A DNA stretch of 64,000 bases from Clarireedia homoeocarpa (lineage: Eukaryota > Ascomycota > Leotiomycetes > Helotiales > Rutstroemiaceae): the NCBI GenBank assembly GCA_001465935.1, contig LNKV01000023.1, forward strand, positions 186,001 to 250,000, in the 5' to 3' direction. Every line of letters starts with the position of its first letter. The stretch's first letter is position 1. The translations under genes and the position numbers were made by a program. The notes under the pieces were generated by a model that saw nothing but the letters and a program-made list of their open reading frames with translations, searched no databases and was not told the DNA's origin. This document shows, in pieces, positions 24,121 through 36,115 of this stretch.

Positions 24121-27100
24121 CTTTCTCTGCTGTTCTAGCTGGTAGAGATTAGTCAGCCTTGGTCCTTCGTACTTAGCACCGCACCTGAGTACTAAAGTAC
24201 TACCTACCGCTGGCGAATCCAGCATTTCAAACATTTTGGACTTGTCAAAACATTTCACAGGTACGAGTTATGGAAGCTAGAGCCAAACATAGTATCAATA
24301 GTTTCAAATCTAAAAGCTAATAGCTGAGTGATGCCCTTGATAGAAGAGTCAAAACTGTGTCTCTGGCCCTTTTCTGGTGATAGGTCATCGACATCAAAGG
24401 AGTTGCAGAGAATACTGTGGTACAGTACAGTAGTCCCCTAGCTGTGATGCCAGCTCGATCGTTCATTTCCCCTGACCATCGAGAAGTACTCCTGGCAAAG
24501 ACCTACATCTACCCTACCTTAACTAGATAGAATTGAGGCATTCTCGGGAGGGGCTATGGAAAACTACTCGAGTAGTCGAAGCGTGGTAAGGTTCTTCCAC
24601 TTGGAGTTCATGGGGAGGGGAGGGGAGGGGTGGGATGGGATAGGATGGGATTATGAGAGAGACATGACCAATGGATGACTACGCCGAGGAAAGTAAATGG
24701 CGTGCCAATAATCGCCCGGATCCTCAAGACAATAGAACCGTTCTGTCGCTTGCACTGAAGATAGAAACTTTGCATCCCGCTCATCACGTCTTTCAATGTC
24801 TCATTGCTCAATATGAGTCTAGTCAATTTTCCCATGGCACAGTGCTCATCTTAACTTATGCCAATTGCCAATATGTCAGAAATTACTGATCGACACCGAT
24901 CATCAAAGGGAAGCCATCGTCGCCATGGATCAGGTATGTATGCTTTTCGGGCAGCTATGCGCACGAACATTCCATCGTTATGCGGTATGCGGACCACTCT
25001 TTGGGGTTGTATCGTCAGCGGCACGGCGCGTGGCGCATGACTTCTTCCCTTTTTCCTTTTTTTCTATCACAGAGCCGGACAAAAGGCAAGAAGCTAGCAG
25101 AGAGAAACGCGGAGTGTATGTATGTGTGTACGTATGTGTGTGCGTGTGTAGCTTGCTCCGTAGCGGCACCTGTGGTCTTACTCAATCTGATCAAACAGTG
25201 ATTTGGTAGCGATTGCTTTACTTCGTACAAGCCCCAGTGGATCCCTTCGTCGAATTGTATGGCTGAGGGCTGTCGATGATGGTCATATCTGAGTGACGGT
25301 AACACTTAAAAGACAAAATATGCTTTCCAAGAGACGAGCATGGCATGGCGCTCTCCCGGGATTCTCAAACATACATACATCAGTGCGTAGCAGACTGGAA
25401 CTTCATGCAACTCATCTCTGCTTGCCGTACACCGGTGCTCTGGTCCATACTTAATTGTGGCGGCCAACCCAGCCGACGACCAGCGGATCAATTTTCGTCT
25501 ACCAGGATCATTGTAAAATTACGGCCCCAACGATCAAGGAAAAAAGATCACCGAGGTGTTCGCCATAACCATGCAATTCCTAGCTTCCGAATTCGAAGTC
25601 TCAATTTCTTTTCTAGAAGAAGCAAAGAGCAGGTTGACACGAGAAGCGACGCCATGCCGTGCTACATGGCTGCGTATGCAACATCGTGAAGAAGCGACAG
25701 CCAGTTTATATCTCCGATTTGATGTCATTTTTGTGAAGCCCCTCCCCCTTCGTACGAGGTATCATTTTCCTAATGCTCCTGGAAGGTTCCGAAGGATTAT
25801 GACATGCATTTGGGCCACGAGCACACACAAGCGCACAACTAGACTAGGTCCTGCTGCTAATCAATATTGTAGTTTCAACATTACCTACCGAGGCTTGTCT
25901 GTCAATTCAATGTCGCCCTTGATCTCGTGCTAAGTTGGGTTAACCGTGAATTATTTTATTTCGGACTGGGGACTAGGAATATCGGCGGGAAATGAGGTAT
26001 TTTGAACACACAATAATCGAATGTGCTTCGTTCTAGACGCCCTGTTCCGCGCCCGTCCGGCAACTCTAGGCGGAGATGATAGACAGAAGGACTGCTGTGT
26101 AGAAGATACGATACATCTCCGCAAAACGATTCCCATGTGCATTCACAATATCGGGATAACTTGGGGGCGTCCAGGAAAGAGAAAAGCTTCATCTGTTTAT
26201 GCAAAAGCTTTCCCCATAGTTGAGGCCCAAGCGAGACAACAACTCTTACGATGCAGCGCCGTACAGGAAAGTCTCCATAAGCCAGGTCATTGCCTTGTTA
26301 GCCATGCAGCTGCCCTGCTGTCAGAAACCCCGGGTCATATACCTAACTCATCAACCACCCAAGACCTACTCGGTGGCTGTGGCGATCGGAAAAGGCGAGA
26401 AAAGGAAAAAAGATGCTCGGGTCAGATTATCAGATAGACTCATCGAAATGGCCAGGATTATTGCCCACACGTCAAGAAATCAAGGGGGAAAATTCCACCA
26501 ATTACCCAATTGGGACATTTTCGAAAAAGAATTCATTTTAATCGCCGTTTTCGTGGATTATTTTGCTACGAATTGTTGCTGCCCGTTGTACAGTACATCG
26601 TACAATGTACACTGGCACATTGCCTATGCTCACTTGCAGATGCAGATTCCTCAATGCAAGATGATAGCCAAGGTCATGGTCATGGTCACTTGCTCATGGT
26701 CACCACATCAAAGAAGTTACCAACCACTGTGATTTTGACCTGCAGACTGCGGATATACTACTGCAGAGCGATACCGTATCCATCAATCAGAAGCCATTAA
26801 TTCTGCAAGGCGTGACATAGGAAGAACGTGCGTAGACTCGGTAAACGAAAGACGCTCGTTCGTGCCATTTTAGCCTGATTCGGGCGTGCTTTGGGCTTGC
26901 CTGGGTGGGAATACCAATACCTACACCTACCTGGCTAATCGTCTAGAAGGGGAGCTGGTGAAGTACAGGGTTGACCTCTCTTTCACAGGCCCGTGGCTTC
27001 AGCACCTTCCAGTGACGTGCTGCTATCATAGGATAGCATCGTCTTCCCCCGAACGGAATCCTTGGAGCAGCACACCTTGTCGGGTACACGAAAGCATTTT

Positions 27101-28485
27101 TTTTTATCTTTTCCTGCGAACTCAGGCCTCTGATCATCCTAGAATGGAAGGGAAAATGTCTCTACCTCGCTCAAAGAAACAGAAGCTTTGTCACCCAATG
27201 TCCAGAACCCAGTCCAGATGTTCGTTTCTTCAAACTCTGGAATACACAAAAAACGTTCCGCTGGGCTAGGTACAGCCGCCGTGCTTTGAACTTGGAAAAG
27301 TCTAGAAGGTAATATAAGCACCCGTTGTGAAGAATATATTTCGAATATATATCGTCTTCCAAGGTTATCCTTCCGAGCCAGGTAGCATGGAGAGGCTTAT
27401 CAAACAGCCGCCCTTTTCAAAAGGAGAACTCACTACAGCTTATTATTTATAACGTGATACACAAGGGTACAGTGTCTCTGCGCGTGGTTTCCCGCCTTCC
27501 GAGTACTGGACTAACCTAAGGTACGGTGTGGGAACGGTAAGGGCATGGGCTCCAGAATGAAGGTTTTCCTGGGACCTTTGCTCACCTTGTCAAGAATCGT
27601 CTTAAAGAGATACTCCTTAGGCCCTGGTACCTTGATTATACCATAATGCCTGCAGCCAACAAAGCACCCCCAGTCGGTGCCTAGAAAGAAAAAAAGACCC
27701 GCTCCACTACAACCCTGGGAAAACTCATCCCATGAACTCTCTGTGGGTGCTTGGTGCGGTGAGAGGGTCAGTGTCTGTGAGCAATGAGCGTGGGACTTAC
27801 TGGGACGGGTTCCAAGCACCACAAAGCTTTGGGTCTTCCTCTATGCAGAAAAGCTATGTAGAGCTAAAAGCGTCATTATTCCAGAGGCGTTCACCATCCC
27901 ATCCATCATCTATTCCCGATATTTTTCTTGTATCTCTTTACATTATACTAATAGACTATTACTACTACATCAGCCTGTAAAAACAAACAGAGCTGGGTCA
28001 TTCTAATAGCACCACTACATCTACATCTCGCGGAGCTCTCTATCATTCGTGAGATCCCATTCGTGAGATCCGTGGCGTGAGTGGTGCGTTAACTCTAGTC
28101 CTCTCCACCTTACTGTAAGTTTACTCCATCCTGTATTTGTCCACTGTCCACATAACTGGTCATCAATCATCGAGTGTGTCCATTTCTAATGCTCAGTGAC
28201 TTTGTCTTACAGTCTACCAAGTCACTCATCTAATTTGAGGCAAGGTCCGCCTTCACATCTTCACATATCGAAGCCCATATCTTGTGCTCCGAGAGGATCC
28301 TTGTCGAACCACCTCATCTCACAGGAAGCAGTACAAATACATATAAGACGCGCTGATGCACGCAAGCAATGCTTTCCCATTTGACAATTAATTCCGAACA
28401 TTTCGACTCATAAATTTGAGGAAAAGTAGCAACACGCGCTGACGCTCACCGCTCGCTGGGAAGCCTTACTGGCAAGCCCACCTAA

Positions 28486-30465
28486 TACGCATTCGATCTG
28501 GCTGTACAAGGCCCTTTGAGTCGGCCTTTGCACGAAAGTTCGTCTTTCGCTGCATTAGCTGAGGAAGCACATCCGTCCCCGAAATCTAGTCCCTTTTCCG
28601 GTACACGATCTTCTGAGCTACTCGAGAGACGGCTTGCCGATTTTGTTTCCAAGCTTCAGAGCTACCAGCAGAGTTGGCAGGGTGAGGAAAAACGTCAATG
28701 TCCCGGTCCTCGAGACCAAGAAGGGTTAGGGGATCAGGACTCGATGTCGCAGAGGCCTTCTGCGTCTCGTCCTGCATCTCGCTCACCATCAGAAGGTCAC
28801 AAAATTACTCTCCCACCAGTTCAGGTGCGAGATGACTCTCGACATGGAGGGCGTCAAGCAGACAGACAATCAGAGCAAGAGAGCCGAGGGACACAGCAAC
28901 ATCATCAGATATTACCATCTCCCCAACCTACACGGACTCCACAGCCGGGTCTAGCCGGTGATGATTGGAGAAATTTTGGTCCATCGCGCGACCTCGGCGT
29001 TCACTCAATTTTAAATCCACCAGAAGGCGAAAGTGCGTCAGCATCAAGCCGCCCCTTCAGCGGCGGCCCCACGGACTCGCCACTTTCTACTACAAGACAG
29101 ATTTCACACTTTGGTGCAAGTCCTTCCACCACAGCGGCCCATCCTTTCTCCAGTCGGCAATCTCTTCCCGTTAGCACATCGCCTTCGGAAAATATCAATC
29201 CAAATTTTGCGAGAAATCCGCACCGCAGAATGCTAACCCCCAGATCGCCGCGGCCTGTCAGCATAGGCAGAGCACCTGTGTCGGGAACCATCAATGCGCA
29301 AGATTCGCCATTCCTACCTCCTAGAAGACCATACATGGGCGAGACATCCCATACCCCTGTCTCTGAAACCCCACCAATGCCTACACCACCACCACCTGGG
29401 CAAGCTCAAGCTCAGCATTATGGATTCCCTTCCTCAGGACCAAATACTGCGGAGCGTCGATCGGAGAATCCACACAAGCAAGCTGCAGGAGTGACTCAAC
29501 ATAGCACCAGTCCTAGTATGTCAACATCTTCGCAGAATCCTTCTTCGAGTCAAACATCTCCAGCTTCAGGATATCCATATTACCAGGGAGGACAAAACCC
29601 TCCTACCAGTGGATCTTACTTTCCAGGCTCGAGTTTTGGAACCCCAGTTCAGCAAGGAGGCGGATCACAATTACAAGGACCGCCAGCGGCATCAGAAGGT
29701 CCGTATACAGCTCCTCAGATGAGCTCATCACTCCATTCCAATACAAGCTCAAGACAGGCCCCTGCCTCAGAGCCCTACGGTGTCTTGACAATAACCACGG
29801 CGCAAGGCGTGGCTTATCATGTACCTGTGGATACGCACCAAGCGTCGCGGTTAGCTGACGAGAAGCGTGCGCGCAACGCAGGAGCATCGGCGCGATTTCG
29901 TCAACGCAGGAAAGAAAAGGAGAAGGAGGCCTCATCCAACATCGAAAAGCTTCAACAGCAAAACAGAGATCTGGAACGAAGACTTAGGGAGACTGAAGGA
30001 GATAGGGATTTCTACCGAAGCGAGAGGAACCGGTTTAGGGATGTTTTACTACGGAATCCTGGCATGAGAGAGGCAGCTATGCATGCCCCTCCAAGTCCCA
30101 GAACTATGAGACCAATGTCATATCCTGGACCATCACCTCAAGGAGGGCCTTCAGCGATGGCTTACCAGTCGGATACAGCTGAAAGACCCGCGAGGCGACG
30201 AAGAACTGATGCCCAAGGCGAGTTCACCAATGTGCCTTATTCACATTCTCCCGCGTCGACATTACCACCAGTGCAATCTGGGTTTGCACCCTCACATAGT
30301 CAGGGCCTACCAAGTTTGCCTCCACTACGAATCGATAACGCGCCAACGTCTGCAACGACCGGGGCTCCGACATCATCGGTATCTGCTGGTCCGACATCAT
30401 ACGAACCCTTCTCCAGAGGGCCGTATGATAGAGGATGGCCAGGTGATGGAGCAGGCCGGAGATGA
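28486..30465 (+). CDS. bZIP transcription factor (5' exon not located)
   Basis: DNA-binding regulator of the bZIP class. The open frame runs from just after a stop at 28483 to the stop at 30465. The basic region reads RARNAGASARFRQRRKEKEKE (about 29862-29925), with the N-x7-R invariant pair, followed by a leucine-zipper-like coiled coil (NIEKLQQQNRDLERRLRETEGDRDFYRSER). The rest is long, disordered and rich in Ser, Pro, Gln and Gly, as usual for activators. No ATG lies between the upstream stop and 28744, yet the protein-like composition (SSFAALAEEAHPSP, SELLERRLADFVSKLQSY) extends upstream of 28744. So a first exon probably lies further upstream, perhaps in the gene-poor region. The conservative start is the ATG at 28744 (573 aa). 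It is probably nuclear; targets are unknown. Confidence 0.85.
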   Translation, partial: YAFDLAVQGPLSRPLHESSSFAALAEEAHPSPKSSPFSGTRSSELLERRLADFVSKLQSYQQSWQGEEKRQCPGPRDQEGLGDQDSMSQRPSASRPASRSPSEGHKITLPPVQVRDDSRHGGRQADRQSEQESRGTQQHHQILPSPQPTRTPQPGLAGDDWRNFGPSRDLGVHSILNPPEGESASASSRPFSGGPTDSPLSTTRQISHFGASPSTTAAHPFSSRQSLPVSTSPSENINPNFARNPHRRMLTPRSPRPVSIGRAPVSGTINAQDSPFLPPRRPYMGETSHTPVSETPPMPTPPPPGQAQAQHYGFPSSGPNTAERRSENPHKQAAGVTQHSTSPSMSTSSQNPSSSQTSPASGYPYYQGGQNPPTSGSYFPGSSFGTPVQQGGGSQLQGPPAASEGPYTAPQMSSSLHSNTSSRQAPASEPYGVLTITTAQGVAYHVPVDTHQASRLADEKRARNAGASARFRQRRKEKEKEASSNIEKLQQQNRDLERRLRETEGDRDFYRSERNRFRDVLLRNPGMREAAMHAPPSPRTMRPMSYPGPSPQGGPSAMAYQSDTAERPARRRRTDAQGEFTNVPYSHSPASTLPPVQSGFAPSHSQGLPSLPPLRIDNAPTSATTGAPTSSVSAGPTSYEPFSRGPYDRGWPGDGAGRR

Positions 30466-31297
30466 CACATTTCCTTATAGTTTAAACCATGATGATCGAT
30501 GGTAAAACAGCACATCGACACTTCATACGCTCATTTGTATCTCCATGAAGTTATTTTCGAACCAATACCTAACTAGCTAACCTACAATTCGTCCGAAGGG
30601 GAATGTTACCTACATACATTATAATCATATCAACATGTATATTAACGCTATTTCAGACGACATTTTCATTCATATATATCGCAAGATTTGCACAGAAAGA
30701 CTGCATACCTTCGGGCGACCGAATCCTCCATTTTTGCTTCTGAATTATTTACTCATTTCAACTATACCCCTGGCGGCTGTTTTTCTAATTCTTACGTTCC
30801 TTATTTCTTTTGTGAGCGGTGAAGCGGGACATTTCCTTAGCTTTTTGGGAGTGAGCGGGATTGCCTATTGGAATTGGTCAAAACATCATTTACTTTGTGA
30901 TACCATTTTTCATTTTGGATCGTGTGGAGCGGTGTTATATTTGGATGTGTGGTTTTTCTTTGTTTGGGTGGGATGAAGGGAGGCGGGGAATACAACTTAT
31001 GCAGGGGAAATGTCCGGTGGGAGGCCAGATGCATTGTCATCATCGTCGTTATATATCTACTTATCCATACGTAATACCTAGGCGGGAGCGGAGGCAAGAA
31101 ATTTAAGGATCAAGATTCATGAGAAAGGAAGCATGCGGAGGGAAGGTCTGTATTGAAGATCAAAGCTACCTTTGTGGAAAACACGGATGAAGGTTGTGGG
31201 GGTTTGGGTATGGATATACAAAAACATCATCGATCAGACTGTACTACGATATTGTGTATACTTTTACAACACTCTGTTGATCTGGAGTTGGGGCGGG

Positions 31298-31328
<31 letters not shown>

Positions 31329-31901
31329 CTCTTACTGGTTTTGTGGAGGCACGAACAGATTCTCTCTATATATACATATATACTTGCTAGCATGATGAGA
31401 CAGTTGAGACTCAACTCCTGCTCTATCCTAATTTATATCACATTCATCTCATTTCATGTTGACTCTCCACATTTTGCGTGCATAAGAGTCGAAAAGGGGC
31501 TCTTGCGCATTCCACCATCTCATAAAGGGGAGGGGAAATGTTCCACTTTGTAACAGTTTGGTACTCTGCCACAATATGATAGTTTCTTCGATAGATGTCC
31601 AATCTCATCCAGATAACAACTCCCTTTGACAAACGCGCAAAAAGATTTGGGAGTTATCTCACAAGTTGAGAAATTTATATGTAATACTGGAAAATTTATA
31701 TGTAATACTGGATAACTACGGATAGCTACGGCTATCTGATGAAGCTTATACGGGATAGGAAGGGCTATCCGAACCCCTCTTTTATCTTTTCTCCCTATCA
31801 AGCAAGTAGCTGCAACCTTCACCACGCACACCCCGCACTTACACCACCTATGGAAACTCACTTGAAAAGCGTCGGGGATTTCCCATTTGTTTCGTTGCCA
31901 G
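30466..31901. other. Intergenic with a G-rich repeat
   Basis: 3' flank of the bZIP gene and upstream region of the aldehyde dehydrogenase. Contains the G-rich run listed separately and a direct repeat of AAATTTATATGTAATACTGG (about 31670-31710). No gene is supported. Confidence 0.5.
31290..31327 (+). repeat. (GGGGTC)n run with G-quadruplex potential
   Basis: Seven runs of three or four G separated by one or two bases, mostly as GGGGTC units. This satisfies the usual G-quadruplex pattern on the plus strand. It lies in the 3' flank of the bZIP gene, about 600 bases upstream of the aldehyde dehydrogenase. Confidence 0.85.
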
Positions 31902-33728
31902 ATGTCCAAACATCTACTTCCTCTGCCATCATATATTCGTGGCACAATCCATCGAGCAATCTCATCTTCTCAGTGTAATAGAGTTCCTTCATTGACGACT
32001 ACGATAACCTCCACGAAAACTCCCAGTCTGTCACCAAGAGCTTTTCGCAGACAGTTTGGTGACACATCTATCAATATGTCGGACCTAACTGTTGAGCTCA
32101 CAGCTCCCAATGGCAAGAAATATACCCAGCCAACTGGACTTTTCATCAATAACGAATGGGTCAAGAGTAGCACTGGCCAGAAAATTACTTCTATCAATCC
32201 TTCGTATGTTTACTCAATTTGGCACAAATGCATTTCAAGGCTAATCCCGCACAGAGATGAATCCGAAATTGCATCCGTATACGCCGCCTCGGTTGAAGAT
32301 GTCGATACAGCAGTCAAAGCTGCCCGAGCAGCACTGCGCAATCCCGAATGGCGCGACATGTCCCCTACCGACCGCGGATCCATGATGATCAAATTGGCGT
32401 CGATTGTCACCCAGCACACCGACATTCTCGCCACAATTGAAACATGGGACAATGGAAAACCATATGCAGCTGCTTTGGGCGACTTAGAAGAGGTCGAGGC
32501 TGTGTTCAAATATTATGGAGGATACGCGGATAAGATACATGGTCAGGTCATTGATACTGGCGCTGCGAAATTCGCATATACGATCAAGGAACCAATTGGT
32601 GTATGTGGTCAGATTATTCCATGGAATTATCCACTTGGTATGGCTGCGTGGAAACTTGGACCGGCTTTGGCTTGTGGCAATACTGTGGTTATTAAGGCTG
32701 CTGAGCAGACACCGTTGAGCATTCTCTATCTTGCCAACCTAATCAAAGAAGCAGGCTTCCCACCTGGTGTGGTCAATATCTTGAATGGTTACGGCAGGGA
32801 AGCAGGGGCTGCTATTGCTACCCATTTGGATATCGATAAAGTGGCTTTCACTGGTAGTACCGGAACGGGAAAGGAGATTATGAAAATGGCAGCGGTCAAC
32901 ATGAAGAACATCACATTGGAGACGGGAGGTAAATCTCCACTGATTGTCTTCGAAGATGCAGATTTCGAGCAAGCTGTCAAGTGGGCGCATTCGGGTACGT
33001 CCTGTATACCCCTATATATCACGAATTATAGTTTCTTTTTCGTATCAGAATCCTTCCAATTTCCGAAAAGCTAACCCCCACGCCCAGGCATCATGTCGAA
33101 TCAAGGACAAATCTGCACAGCCACGTCTCGGGTATTGGTACAAGAATCCATCTATGACAAGTTCCTTGACGCCTTCAAAAAGCAAATCAAAGAAGTTTCC
33201 GTCATCGGTGATCCTTTCGCAGAGAATACCTTCCAAGGACCTCAAGTCACCAAGGCCCAATACGAACGTGTACTAGGTTATGTCAAGGCAGGTAAAGAAG
33301 AAGGCGCCACGCTCATCTCCGGTGGTGAAGCATTCACCAAGGCTCATCCTTCCGGAAAGGGCTTCTTTATTGCTCCAACCGTCTTCACGGATGTTAAACC
33401 TAGTATGAAGATCTACCGCGAAGAGGTCTTTGGACCATTTGTTGTGATAGCCAGTTTTAAGACGGAAGAAGACGCCATGCAGATGGCTAATGATACTACA
33501 TATGGACTAGGAAGTGCGATTTTCACAAGGGACTTAGAGAGAGCACATAAGCTGGCTAGGAGAATTGAGGCGGGCACGGTTTGGATTAATAGTAGTCAGG
33601 ATTCGGACTTTAGGATTCCATTTGGTGGGGTGAAGCAGAGCGGTATTGGGAGGGAATTGGGCGAGGAAGGTTTGAAAGGGTATAGTCAGACTAAGGCTGT
33701 CCATGTCAATTTGGGGACGAAATTGTAA
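31902..33728 (+). CDS. Aldehyde dehydrogenase (NAD(P)+), class of fungal AldA
   Basis: Oxidises aldehydes to acids with NAD(P)+; in fungi this type serves ethanol and acetate metabolism. Exons are 31902-32203 (or from 32076), 32255-32994 and 33088-33728. From the ATG at 32076 the product is 502 aa, normal for the family. Signatures are IIPWNYPLGMAAWKLGPALACGN, the FTGSTGTGK cofactor loop, general-base Glu265 in LETGGKSP and catalytic Cys299 in NQGQICTATSR; EVFGPFVV and FGGVKQSGIGRE close the fold. An upstream in-frame ATG at 31902 would add 58 residues (MSKHLLPLPSYIRG...) that are basic, Ser/Thr-rich and free of acidic residues until RRQFGD, like a mitochondrial presequence. Introns have GTATGT and GTACGT donors. 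Numbering follows the 32076 start. The enzyme class is very secure; the exact substrate is not. Confidence 0.95.
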
Positions 33729-34047
33729 GGGAGGAGGTGTATGCATGGTTATGATATGATTGTGGGTACTGTTTGAATGTACGAAAGTATACTAGCAGTG
33801 AATGACGTTTAATTCTATGAGCACATAGTTGGTGCATGCCGTACTATTTAGTGAAGATTTGGTAAACTGTTGATGTTTTTATTTGCAAGGGCACAGCGCT
33901 TTCGCTGGTGCAAGACCACGCAGGGAATCACATCACGAGTGTGGCACGTGTGTAACACATCCCTTCCCACCACGATCCTAATTCTACTCTCCTCACACGA
34001 AGTACGGTGCCAACTTCTTCCCCAAACCACCCAAACCAAACCCTCCT
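33729..34047. other. Short gap between convergent genes
   Basis: 3' ends of the aldehyde dehydrogenase (plus) and the conserved unknown gene (minus). No feature is evident. Confidence 0.5.
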
Positions 34048-34874
34048 CTACCTCTTCGCACTCTTCCAGATTTCCCTCGTCCTCTCTACCGCGTCCAAAT
34101 TCTTTCCCTCCAATATATTCCAATACGTCCTCGTCCCCCTCCCCAGTACTCTCTGCAACCCACACTTCTTCTCGTTATCCTTCGGCCGTCGCAGCCCCAC
34201 CTCATTCACGAAATTCCACTCATTCCCACACTCATACCTGCACTGACACGGCACCCATTTTGCGAAGCGCTTCAGCGCCTCCCGTCGATCCTTGTCGATT
34301 CCCTCGCTGCCGTCGGCTCTTGTCGGCGGGTTGTACTTGTATTTCGAGAGGGCAGTCTCCATGTGCAGCATGTAGATGGCGGACATGACGAGGTCTTTGG
34401 GGAGAGAGGTCTGCTCCAGTGGGAGCGGGTTGTCGGGTCGGAGAAGCCGCTCCCAGATGGATGTTACGGTTTTCTGAGAGGGCTCGAATTGGTTGAATTG
34501 GTTGAGGAAGGGTATGTCTGTTGTTGTGGCTGTGTGTTAGTATGTATGCGTGTATGAGACGATGGCGAAGTAATGGATCGGCATAAATTAACTGGCTTAC
34601 AGCTAGCTTTCGTGGCTATCCTTCCCCTCCATACCGGCTTGCAGTTGTTGAAGATGCGCTCGTAGATGGTGTAGGAGTCGAGCGTTAAGTGGCGCCAGTA
34701 GGAGGAGACGTCGCGTTTGATGTGGATGGGTTTGCTGCTTAGACTATAGAAAAATTTGGGAGGCACGATGGTTGGTGGCGGTCTGGTGATGGCATCTGTG
34801 TGATTCTCAACTATCAGCCTAATTGGTACTCCAAATGCGATTTCAAAACCCCCGATACAAACAATCCTTCTCAT
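34048..34874 (-). CDS. Conserved-looking protein of unknown function
   Basis: Two exons, 34601-34874 and 34048-34517, join in frame (GTAAGC donor, CAACAG acceptor) to 247 aa, counting from the first ATG of the upper frame. The central part looks globular: KRDVSSYWRHLTLDSYTIYERIFNNCKPVW and KDLVMSAIYMLHMETALSKYKYNPP. The C-terminal part has CQCRYECGNEWNFVNE, with three Cys that could bind a metal, and is charged (RVLGRGTRTYWNILEGKNLD). I do not recognise the family. The first 30 residues may not belong to it: an intron ending in CACACAG before DAITRPPPT with a further upstream exon is possible. It ends 70 bases upstream of the next gene on the same strand, which is short for a promoter. Confidence 0.6.
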
Positions 34875-34944
34875 CTCACCGCCACCATCACCTGAGCCAT
34901 CTCCATTGTGAGCATCTCAAAAAGCCTTTTTCAAGATAACAAAA

Positions 34945-36115
34945 TCAAGCAAACTCCTCATATGAATTCAAAGCCCGAAAAGACGCACTTTCCTCAGTTC
35001 CACTCGCCTGTCTGAACTTAAACATCCGCTCCCTCACCACATGATCCACAACATAAACCTCTGTCCTCGCTTCAATGATGTTCCTCTTCCTTGCCTCATC
35101 GAGTCCTATCTCGGTGATATCCGGCGGGTTGAACCTAAGATATCCATCCCGATTCGTCAGCTCCGTATGCGTCTCGTAGAAATTATTCGCCGATCTCTCT
35201 GTCTCCGTCGCGATGTCGATGATCGACTGTCCGACATCTCTCAAGCGTTCGCCAAAGGCGGATAGACTGGGCCGGCCGGTGCCGATGGAAAGGAGACAGC
35301 GGATCTGCGGTTCGAGAGCGCCCGGGCCGAATTCCGTTTTGGCTTCGATCCAGAGCCGGTTGATGGGGTTGTTTTCGCCGAGCCCGGCGTCCACAAAGGT
35401 CCGGTAGATGCCCCCGCTGAGGATCTTCTTCGGCTCGAAGAAGGTGGTGGCAGCGGAGGTGGCGAGAGCCGCTTCAAGGATTGTTATGTTGTCGTACATG
35501 GCGGATTCTCCTGGTTTGTGATAGTTGGTGAAGTGGACAGGTGTGGCGGATTCGGCGGACATGGCAACGACGAAACTAGAGTTTTGTTATTCAAATTCCA
35601 CAAAGAAGAATGACAAATTTCGTCCGTAGCAAAGACACAGAAACATACGTCTTACAAGTCGGAATGTCAGCAACTCTCATTGTTGAACCTCCATGTCCAG
35701 CCCTCTGGATCACATTCGCTATACACCTCTCCAAAGCCCTGGTATCATACCTTGCCTGCACTTTCCCATTCGTCCACCTGAACGGAAGCCTGTGAGATCT
35801 CACAAACACGATATCCATCATGCTGGTAAAAGCTTCGATGCACTCATCGACAGACATTTCGAGTCTTCCTAGCATGATTGCAATCAACCTATACAATGTC
35901 ATCAACCAACCTATCAGCATCTGGGGGAAGTGAGCGAGAGCAGATAAGGAATACTTCACTTACCCTCCAGTACTCGTCCCACATATCATATCAAAAAACT
36001 CGCATGGTTTCTTATCTCCCACATACGACATGATCTTCTTGAGTAAGTAAAGCGAAGCAAGTCCTCTGATTCCTCCTCCATCGAGACATAGTAGACGAAG
36101 CTGGCGATCCGCCAT
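34945..36115 (-). CDS. Patatin-like phospholipase
   Basis: Patatin-family (PF01734) serine lipase with a Ser-Asp dyad acting on phospholipid or galactolipid acyl esters. Exons 35964-36115, 35649-35888 and 34945-35575 close in frame to 340 aa. Residues 8-18 carry the oxyanion motif DGGGIRG, residues 46-50 the nucleophile GTSTG (Ser48), and the Asp motif is VDAGLGENNP (Asp193, DAG where many relatives have DGG or DGA). The start is MADRQLRLLCLDGGG, the usual position of this motif in fungal stand-alone patatins. Introns are 75 and 73 bases with GTAAGT and GTATGT donors. It ends without the NB-ARC or repeat domains found in patatin-type NLRs. It could be a metabolic lipase or an immune effector; sequence does not decide. 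Confidence 0.92.

Larger units (their letters stand above)
20231..28485. other. Gene-poor 8.2 kb region upstream of a bZIP gene
   Basis: No open frame here shows a recognisable domain, a good start and splice logic together; the longest (about 170 codons near 20.9-21.4 and 21.6-22.1 kb) look fortuitous. The stretch holds several short direct duplications (21093-21134, 22587-22624, 23553-23588, 24068-24120), GT-rich runs (about 20943-20960, 25115-25150) and a G run near 23649. It may be a long promoter, long spliced leader or noncoding transcription unit for the bZIP gene, whose first exon I could not find. Those readings are inference. Confidence 0.5.

Noticed and set aside
28196..28384. 62-codon frame just before the bZIP gene as its first exon
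   Set aside because: No donor joins it in frame to the bZIP exon; at best an upstream ORF.
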